Notes under the pieces: model-generated
What the model was told of the DNA's origin: nothing
Database searches by the model: none
What the model saw: the letters and a program-made list of their open reading frames with translations, nothing else
NCBI GenBank assembly: GCA_032907565.1
Contig: JAJJPK010000061.1
Coordinates: 1 to 64,000 of the forward strand
Reading direction: 5' to 3'
DNA length: 64,000 bases
Origin: ZC4RG29 sp032907565
Lineage (GTDB): Bacteria > Bacteroidota > Bacteroidia > Cytophagales > Cyclobacteriaceae
Shown: positions 58,268-64,000 of the stretch, one piece after another
Layout: each line of letters opens with the position of its first letter
Numbering within the stretch: position 1 is the stretch's first letter
Program-made: the position numbers and the translations under genes

Positions 58268-61009
58268 TCAGAAGTTGTCGAAGAAAGGTTTTCGACGTTC
58301 CAGTTTTAGATCCCTTAGCAGAGAGGACTTGACACTGATGGTGAAATTGTACGACTGAAACCTTCCGAACGGTACCCACCACAAGCTCATAGCCCAGCAG
58401 TGCAGATCCCGTGAGATCGTAAGCGTGGTCTGTGTGAATTCTTTCGATTCAAAGTGATACCCGCTTGAGAAGATCGTTTTCCACTTTTCGGATAGTGCAA
58501 GTTCGCCGGAAAACTGAAGTGTCTGTGTAACCCTCGGATCTGAATTCACAGGGTGGTTATATGAGAGGTTATAGCTCACCTGTAAACCCCACGGCACTTC
58601 AAAGTCGACATACATTTCGGGGTTGCGCATAATAAACTCCTTCTCCGCTGTGGACAGGTCGGATTGAGCTACCTTTTCCCGGGTCTGCTGGCCGCGCTGG
58701 CGGGCCTTGGGATTGAGGTTGGTACTGGCAGCCAGGCTTGCCGAAGTAATGCGGCCGAGTTTGCCGGACTTGAACGCATAGTCGGTAGTCCGGCGTTCGA
58801 CACCCTCGGCGTCCACGATGTAGGCATACGGATCAAGACTGGCGCTTAGGTTGATGTTGATTAGATTGTCGCGAATGTTCGTGTTGGCGGAAATCGAGAA
58901 GGGTGCGAGATTGAAGGAGTCTGCAAAGATGTTATAGCTCGAACTGATCGACAGGTTATTGAGCAGCATTACTTTTCTTGCCACGGAATCCCTTTCATTT
59001 TGAACCTTCATCTCCACGTTGTTCCCGATGCCGAATCCAATAGATCCGCTCCGTCCCGGCGACGAACCGCCATACACAAATCCTTCGTGTCGTGAGCGGT
59101 AGGATTGCCGGCCGGTTTTTGGGTCGGTCAGGAGTTGGAAGTAGTCATCGTTTTGCTGAAAGTCGGGGGCATAGCTGAAACTGAGCGTTGGGTTGACGAC
59201 ATGTCGTATGGCCTTCACATTCCCACGCTTGAAGAAGAACATTCCATAAATGCGCGTGTTGAGCCCGGCGCTCATAGTGTAGTTTGCGATCCGATTGAAT
59301 CGCCGGATGGTATCAGCTACCAGCACCGTGTCATCGCCAAGGCTATATCTCCAATTGAGCTGTTCAAAGTACCACCGTTCGTCGTAGCTCATGCTGGGAG
59401 AGAGGGTGAAAAAGCGGAACAACTTATGGGATGTCGAAATGGGAATAGAATGCCGTATACCCTTTCGTGCGTTCTTCACAAACAGGGAAAGATTTTCCAT
59501 TGTGAACGGCGCAATGCTGTCGCGCTCTGCATCGGGTGTGAGCCGGCCCAGGTTGTTGGTGATGCGGTTGGTTGCGGTCATCTTATAGCCGATGGAGAAA
59601 TTGTCGAGTGGGGTCGGCCTTCCATCCTTTCGTTGGAAGGGATAGAGGTTTGTCATGCTCAGGCTGATGTTCGGGAACGGTAAGTCGACGAGACGAGTGC
59701 GAAGATCCTGGTTAATGCTTCCGTTGATGCCGAGCGAAAACGGTGTACCGGCGAACTTCGTCGAGTAGGAAACCGTGGAGCTTAATTTCGCAGAGATGTT
59801 GCTGAGGCCTGTGTTGTTGTTGATATCGGTGTTAAGGCCGTAGCTGAGATTGTTGTTTTGATTGTACGTACTGGTCGCCGCGTTAACGGACGCAGAGAAA
59901 CGGCTGTTGCCGCGGGTTTGTGGCTGGTGTGACCAGGCGAGACGGTAGTCGACTGTAGAAGTTGGCGCTTCGATTCTGTCCGTGATCTTGGTGTTTGAGT
60001 ACGAGAACAGAAACGATCCGTTGTACCGATAGCGTTTCGAGTAGTTGGAGCGTACGTTAACGGCGTGCCCACCCTTGGAATAGAGGTCGGTTTCCACTGC
60101 GAGTTTGATGTAATCGTTGATGTCGAAAAAGTAGCCGAGGTTCCGAAGACTGTATCCCCTTCGCCGTTCCTCACCGTACGATGGGAATATGATGCCCGAC
60201 TTGCTTTCGCGTTCAATGGGAAAGAAGCCGAACAGAAAACCTGCGGGCAGCGGAATGTCATTGAACTCGAGGTAAAATGGTCCGGAAATAATTTTGTCTT
60301 TGGGTATGGTTTTGGTTTTGGTTGAGCGGATGACAAAGTGAGGATGCTCGAGGTCGCAGGTAGTGTAGGCGTTGTTTACGCTGAAGAGTTCGTCCTTTTC
60401 ATTCTTAAACGCGTGTTGCACATGGACAATGCCTTCTCCCTGTTTGGTGACCACTTCGGAGATACGGGCGCGACCTGTGCGGTAGTTGTATACGATGTCG
60501 CGGGTCTCATAGAGGTCCGCACCGTCCTGGAATACAGGAAAGCCTACCCGTTGCCCGGTGGAGTCGCGCCGCCCGTGGGCGGTCAGGGTTCCTTTGTCGT
60601 AGTCGATGAGAATCTCGTCAGCATCCAGCTGTATTTGGCCATATACAATTTTCGCCTGGCCGTAAAGCCAGATTTTCTTGCCGTCGATACTCGCACGGAT
60701 GGAGTCGCGTGCGGAATATTTGATGGTCGTTTCGATGTCGCTCTTCCCTTGCGAAATGGTGGTATCGGGCCGAACGGCTGCGGTATCTGTCGGGATGGTG
60801 TCGGCGGAAATTAGGGTGTCGGCCTGTACTGGAATTTCGCCGGGATCGCGGACGGGAGTCTCTACCTGCGCGCGGAGCGAAGATGCGCCAAGGGAAAGAG
60901 AAAAAAGTAAAACGAAAAATCGGGGCACACTTCGGCTAATCGTGGGATTTTTACGTTTTAGTGAAAATTTCACAAATTTGCGTAAAGTTATCGCAATTTG
61001 TCTGAACAT
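58268..61009 (-). CDS. OstA/LptD-like outer-membrane protein
   Basis: A 913-residue protein. The signal peptide is the hydrophobic PRFFVLLFSLSLGASSLRA, then a Pro/Thr-rich linker, then an OstA-type domain near residues 105-250 (KKIWLYGQAKIVYGQIQLDADEILIDYDKGTLTAHG), then a long C-terminal beta-barrel rich in aromatic ended strands to WWVPFGRFQSYNFTISV. It resembles LptD, which places LPS in the outer membrane. The ATG at 61009 gives a basic 28-residue lead; a GTG at 60928 would start directly at the signal peptide and would leave a 91-bp intergenic space containing palindromes. Confidence 0.9.
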   Translation of the reverse strand: MFRQIAITLRKFVKFSLKRKNPTISRSVPRFFVLLFSLSLGASSLRAQVETPVRDPGEIPVQADTLISADTIPTDTAAVRPDTTISQGKSDIETTIKYSARDSIRASIDGKKIWLYGQAKIVYGQIQLDADEILIDYDKGTLTAHGRRDSTGQRVGFPVFQDGADLYETRDIVYNYRTGRARISEVVTKQGEGIVHVQHAFKNEKDELFSVNNAYTTCDLEHPHFVIRSTKTKTIPKDKIISGPFYLEFNDIPLPAGFLFGFFPIERESKSGIIFPSYGEERRRGYSLRNLGYFFDINDYIKLAVETDLYSKGGHAVNVRSNYSKRYRYNGSFLFSYSNTKITDRIEAPTSTVDYRLAWSHQPQTRGNSRFSASVNAATSTYNQNNNLSYGLNTDINNNTGLSNISAKLSSTVSYSTKFAGTPFSLGINGSINQDLRTRLVDLPFPNISLSMTNLYPFQRKDGRPTPLDNFSIGYKMTATNRITNNLGRLTPDAERDSIAPFTMENLSLFVKNARKGIRHSIPISTSHKLFRFFTLSPSMSYDERWYFEQLNWRYSLGDDTVLVADTIRRFNRIANYTMSAGLNTRIYGMFFFKRGNVKAIRHVVNPTLSFSYAPDFQQNDDYFQLLTDPKTGRQSYRSRHEGFVYGGSSPGRSGSIGFGIGNNVEMKVQNERDSVARKVMLLNNLSISSSYNIFADSFNLAPFSISANTNIRDNLININLSASLDPYAYIVDAEGVERRTTDYAFKSGKLGRITSASLAASTNLNPKARQRGQQTREKVAQSDLSTAEKEFIMRNPEMYVDFEVPWGLQVSYNLSYNHPVNSDPRVTQTLQFSGELALSEKWKTIFSSGYHFESKEFTQTTLTISRDLHCWAMSLWWVPFGRFQSYNFTISVKSSLLRDLKLERRKPFFDNF
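60961..60980. promoter_or_regulatory. adjacent palindromes between LptD-like and amidase genes
   Basis: GTGAAAATTTCAC (60961-60973, perfect around a central A) adjoins CAAATTTG (60973-60980, perfect). They lie between the divergent genes if the LptD-like gene starts at the GTG at 60928. They could be an operator or overlapping promoter boxes. Confidence 0.3.
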
Positions 61010-61019
61010 TGAACTGACC

Positions 61020-61802
61020 GTGAGGAATATTGGGATTACCTGCATTTTTCTAGCAATTACCTTGCTAAATTCAGCCAGTTCCATTGTCCACAGGGAATTC
61101 AAACTCAGCAAGGTTGTCATCGATGCCGGTCATGGTGGCCACGATCCGGGAACCCATGGACGCAAGTATAAGGAGAAGGATATCGCGCTTGCCATTGCAC
61201 TCAAGGTGGGCAAATATATCGAGCAGAACGTTCCTGATGTCCAGGTAGTCTACACGAGAACAGATGATTCGTATGTTCCGCTGGATAAGCGGGCGGATAT
61301 CGCGAACAAGGCAGACGCCGATCTGTTTATTTCCATACATGTCAACTCCATCCGCAACAATACCACGTACGGCACCGAGACGTGGGTGATGGGGCTTCAC
61401 CGATCGGAGTCGAACCTTGAAGTTGCCAAACGCGAGAATGCCGTGATCCTCCTCGACGAGAACTACGAGGAAAGATATGAAGGCTTTGATCCCAATAGTC
61501 CGGAGTCGTACATCCTTTTTTCCCTGACGCAGGACGCTTACTATGAGAGCAGTCTTAAGATGGCACAGAAAGTGGAACACCAGTTCAAGACCCGGGTAGG
61601 TCGAAACAGCAGGGGTGTAAAGCAGGCGGGATTTGTGGTGCTGTACAAAACCGCTATGCCCAGCGTGCTTGTTGAGACCGGATTCATTACAAACCCGCAG
61701 GAAGAGGAATACCTGGGTTCGGAACGCGGCCAGGACCTTATCGCGTCGGGCATCTACCGGGCCTTCAAGGAGTATAAATTAGAGGTAGAAACGGTCAATT
61801 GA
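61020..61802 (+). CDS. N-acetylmuramoyl-L-alanine amidase (Amidase_3)
   Basis: A 260-residue zinc amidase that cleaves the peptide from the glycan of peptidoglycan. A signal peptide from the GTG at 61020 (about 18 residues) precedes VVIDAGHGGHDPGTHG (first zinc His), EKDIALAIALKVGKYIE (Glu), SIHVNSIRN (second His) and VETGFITNPQEEEYL (catalytic Glu). The longer frame upstream runs antisense to the LptD-like gene and is rejected. MCE protein follows after 87 nt. Confidence 0.93.
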   Translation: MRNIGITCIFLAITLLNSASSIVHREFKLSKVVIDAGHGGHDPGTHGRKYKEKDIALAIALKVGKYIEQNVPDVQVVYTRTDDSYVPLDKRADIANKADADLFISIHVNSIRNNTTYGTETWVMGLHRSESNLEVAKRENAVILLDENYEERYEGFDPNSPESYILFSLTQDAYYESSLKMAQKVEHQFKTRVGRNSRGVKQAGFVVLYKTAMPSVLVETGFITNPQEEEYLGSERGQDLIASGIYRAFKEYKLEVETVN

Positions 61803-61889
61803 CAACCGGATTCTCCGTAAATTTCAGTCGCACGTGTCGCATTCAGGCCGAGGACTGGGGTATGCGTGTGGGTCATTAACCAGTAATGC

Positions 61890-62840
61890 ATGAAGGTATC
61901 CAAAGAATTTAAAGTGGGCCTGTTCATGGTCGTCGCCCTGGTGTTATTGTATTTCGGGTTCAACTTTCTGAAAGGCATCGATTTCTTTAGTTCAACACAC
62001 AAATACTACGCGGTCTACAACAATGTCGACAAGCTCACGCAATCGAACCAGGTGTTTCTGAACGGATTTGCTGTCGGAAGGGTGGGCGATATTGAAATTC
62101 TCCAGGACAACGGGAACCTGGTGCTTGTCACGCTTGAGATTGATTCCGACATAAAGCTCACCGACTCCACCACCGCCATACTCACCGGCGATTTTCTCGG
62201 AAACAAGTCTATCCTCCTGCAGAATGTTACCGGTAATACTATTCTCAAGCCGGGCGATACGCTGCGATCCAACCTGGACCGTGGCATCACCGATATCCTT
62301 GCAGAGAGCGCCGTGCCTGTAGCGGACAATCTCCAGGTTACCTTGAGAAAATTCAACGTACTTGTCGACAGGCTCACGTACAATACCCAGCAACTCGACA
62401 CGATCTTCAGCCGGCTCGCGACAACGCCCTATCATCTAAACCGTGCGTTGTCTACCGCTGGAAACTCGGTGCACGACCTCGCGGCCGACTACCGGGTGGT
62501 CGCGCAAAATCTTAACACGGCATTGGAAGACTTGCGTCCGACCATGACCAACCTGCGGTCGCTTTCCGACTCTTTGAAGGTACTTGAGCTCAGCGCTACC
62601 ATCAGTAAGACCCAGGCGGCCCTCGAGTCGTTCAATGCGGCCCTCGGGCGGATGACAAGCGACGACAACACAGTCGGAAAGATGCTCACGGAAGACGAAC
62701 TGTATCAAAACCTGAACAGCTTGCTGCTGAACCTCGACAGCCTCGCTGACCACCTTAACAAGAATCCCAAGCACTTCTTTGCACCCCTGGGCAAGAGCAG
62801 GAAGAGAATTGAACGCGATCTCAAGAAAAACCAGGAGTGA
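61890..62840 (+). CDS. MCE family (MlaD-type) lipid-transport protein
   Basis: A 316-residue protein with an N-terminal anchor helix (residues ~9-27, VGLFMVVALVLLYFGFNFL), an MCE domain near residues 35-120 (YYAVYNNVDKLTQSNQVFLNGFAVGRVGDIEI to FLGNKSILL), and a long helical C-terminus with repeated Leu/Asp heptads. MlaD proteins form the periplasmic ring of phospholipid transporters; the permease (MlaE) and ATPase (MlaF) are not in this window. Confidence 0.94.
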   Translation: MKVSKEFKVGLFMVVALVLLYFGFNFLKGIDFFSSTHKYYAVYNNVDKLTQSNQVFLNGFAVGRVGDIEILQDNGNLVLVTLEIDSDIKLTDSTTAILTGDFLGNKSILLQNVTGNTILKPGDTLRSNLDRGITDILAESAVPVADNLQVTLRKFNVLVDRLTYNTQQLDTIFSRLATTPYHLNRALSTAGNSVHDLAADYRVVAQNLNTALEDLRPTMTNLRSLSDSLKVLELSATISKTQAALESFNAALGRMTSDDNTVGKMLTEDELYQNLNSLLLNLDSLADHLNKNPKHFFAPLGKSRKRIERDLKKNQE

Positions 62841-62854
62841 CGAAACGTGTCTCC

Positions 62855-64000
62855 ATGAGCGAAAACCTGGAGTTCAACAAGAATGAAGATCAGTTTCGCC
62901 AACTCTTGACGAAGCTGCAGGCGCGCAGAAAGAAAATTTTTTCAGGCGGAGGTGAAAAGAAAATCGAAGAGCAACATGCCCGCGGAAAACTTACTGCCCG
63001 CGAACGCATCGCGTATCTGATCGACCCTTCCACAGAATTTCTGGAGATTGGCCTGTTTGCCGCCGACGGCATGTACGAAGAGTACGGCGGTTGTCCTTCC
63101 GCTGGCGTTATCACGGGCATAGGCCAGGTGAGTGGTCGGCTTTGCGTGATCGTGGCTAACGACGCCACAGTAAAGGCCGGCGCCTGGTTCCCGATGACCG
63201 CGAAGAAGAACCTTCGCGCCCAGGAGATCGCCATGGAAAACCGGCTGCCCGTCATCTACCTCGTCGACAGTGCCGGCGTGTTTCTTCCTCTTCAGGATGA
63301 GATCTTTCCCGACCGCGATCACTTCGGCCGTCAATTCCGAAACAACGCTGTGCTCTCTTCTATGGGAGTTGTACAGATTGCAGCTATTATGGGGAACTGC
63401 GTGGCGGGGGGAGCGTACCTGCCGATCATGTCGGATGAAGCAGTCATCGTCGACAAGACCGGTACCATATTTCTTGCCGGATCCTACCTGGTTAAGGCAG
63501 CCATCGGTGAGGAGATCGATAACGAAACGCTGGGAGGCGCCACAACGCATAGCGAGATTTCCGGTGTCACCGACAACAAGTTCCCTGACGATAAGTCGTG
63601 CCTCGATTACATCCGTTCTGTTATTGACAAGATCGGCGCGCCGACATATGCCGGCTTCAACCGCGCTGCACCCAAGCCCCCGAAAAAGGACATCGAAGAA
63701 ATCGCGGGACTGCTTCCGTATGACCGGGGCAAACCGTACGATATGTTGGAGATCATCCATCGGCTCGTCGACGACTCGGCTTTCGACGAGTACAAGGCGC
63801 TTTACGGTAAGACCATCATCTGCGGATGGGCACGTATCGACGGATGGGCGGTGGGCATCGTCGCAAACCAACGCAAGGTGGTTAAAACGAAAAAAGGCGA
63901 AATGCAGATGGGTGGCGTGATCTATTCCGATTCAGCCGATAAAGCCACCCGCTTTATCCTAAACTGCAACCAGCGCAAGATACCCATCGTCTTCCTTCAA
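62855..64000 (+). CDS. methylcrotonyl-CoA carboxylase-type carboxyltransferase subunit (partial, runs off the window)
   Basis: The first 382 codons of an acyl-CoA carboxylase beta subunit. The N-terminal GGEKKIEEQHARGKLTARERIAYLID, the central VDSAGVFLPLQDEIFPDRDHFGRQF, GNCVAGGAYLPIMSDEAVI and GEEIDNETLGGATTHSEISG are typical of the methylcrotonyl-CoA type, which carboxylates 3-methylcrotonyl-CoA in leucine breakdown. ATG at 62855, 14 nt after the MCE gene. It differs from the propionyl type at 48372. The 3' end and any biotin-carrier partner lie beyond the right edge. Confidence 0.92.
   Translation, partial: MSENLEFNKNEDQFRQLLTKLQARRKKIFSGGGEKKIEEQHARGKLTARERIAYLIDPSTEFLEIGLFAADGMYEEYGGCPSAGVITGIGQVSGRLCVIVANDATVKAGAWFPMTAKKNLRAQEIAMENRLPVIYLVDSAGVFLPLQDEIFPDRDHFGRQFRNNAVLSSMGVVQIAAIMGNCVAGGAYLPIMSDEAVIVDKTGTIFLAGSYLVKAAIGEEIDNETLGGATTHSEISGVTDNKFPDDKSCLDYIRSVIDKIGAPTYAGFNRAAPKPPKKDIEEIAGLLPYDRGKPYDMLEIIHRLVDDSAFDEYKALYGKTIICGWARIDGWAVGIVANQRKVVKTKKGEMQMGGVIYSDSADKATRFILNCNQRKIPIVFLQ

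Noticed and set aside
60678..61019. N-terminal extension of the amidase
   Set aside because: The extra 114 codons are antisense to the LptD-like gene and precede a proper signal peptide beginning at the GTG at 61020.
63806..63817. Match to a palindrome arm (GCTTTACGGTAA) in the carboxylase gene
   Set aside because: It lies inside conserved coding sequence with no second arm.

Overview
The window is a chromosomal segment of a member of the Bacteroidota, most likely a Cytophagales-type soil or aquatic bacterium; genus cannot be read from it. Support comes from the Bacteroidota promoter signature (TTG or TTTG, 18-19 nt, TAnnTTTG) before ribosomal and other genes, the scarcity of strong Shine-Dalgarno sites, and families typical of the phylum: PorT-like beta-barrels, paired DUF4154 proteins, an OstA/LptD-like protein beside an amidase and an MCE protein, and MuiA/DUF4139. 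No rRNA, canonical tRNA, CRISPR array, prophage or intact insertion sequence was seen.

Layout. 1-6.3 kb is a one-strand accessory run of nine small genes (VOC protein, three SAM methyltransferases, a lipocalin, two DHFR-like reductases, an SDR and a retropepsin-like protease). 6.3-12.2 kb holds exported or membrane proteins of individual interest (a beta-propeller-like protein, an exported RraA-like protein, an M48 lipoprotein protease, an S33 lipoprotein hydrolase, a GNAT protein). 12.2-21.3 kb is almost entirely minus strand: molybdenum-cofactor genes (MocA-like, XdhC, MOSC), a HemJ-SCO-cytochrome c operon, a TIGR04282-type transferase, an alpha-glucan phosphorylase homologue and a FecCD-type importer. 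21.4-36.2 kb is the S10-spc-alpha ribosomal super-operon from rplC to rplQ with secY, map, infA, rpmJ and rpoA. 36.4-45.3 kb carries a broken carA, eno, a FtsB/DivIC-like gene, a beta-barrel, an Ldh-family oxidoreductase, MuiA, a Ppx/GppA phosphatase and an orphan NtrC-type regulator. 45.3-48.3 kb is a repeat-rich region with an outer-membrane protein, an acidic lipoprotein and a glycine-zipper OmpA lipoprotein. 48.4-64 kb has two acyl-CoA carboxylase beta subunits at its ends (the second runs off the window), an M42 peptidase, two DUF4154 paralogues, aroA, aroB, proline dehydrogenase, lysS and an envelope group (LptD-like, amidase, MCE).

How the genes relate. The ribosomal block is tightly coupled, with start and stop codons often overlapping. 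It has a promoter in front of rplC, where rpsJ would usually sit, and a second good promoter before rpsH; each is followed by a short hairpin. The Mo-cofactor genes imply a molybdenum hydroxylase encoded elsewhere. The envelope group at 58-63 kb handles lipopolysaccharide, peptidoglycan and lipid transport.

Most worth a second look: carA is interrupted by what reads as two deletions in its conserved N-terminal domain; a predicted intergenic transcript at 52.36-52.56 kb has a well-spaced promoter and a strong terminator but no clear ORF; a 30-bp palindrome occurs twice about 1 kb apart with a compensatory base-pair change; and the glucan phosphorylase homologue has threonine at the PLP-lysine position.
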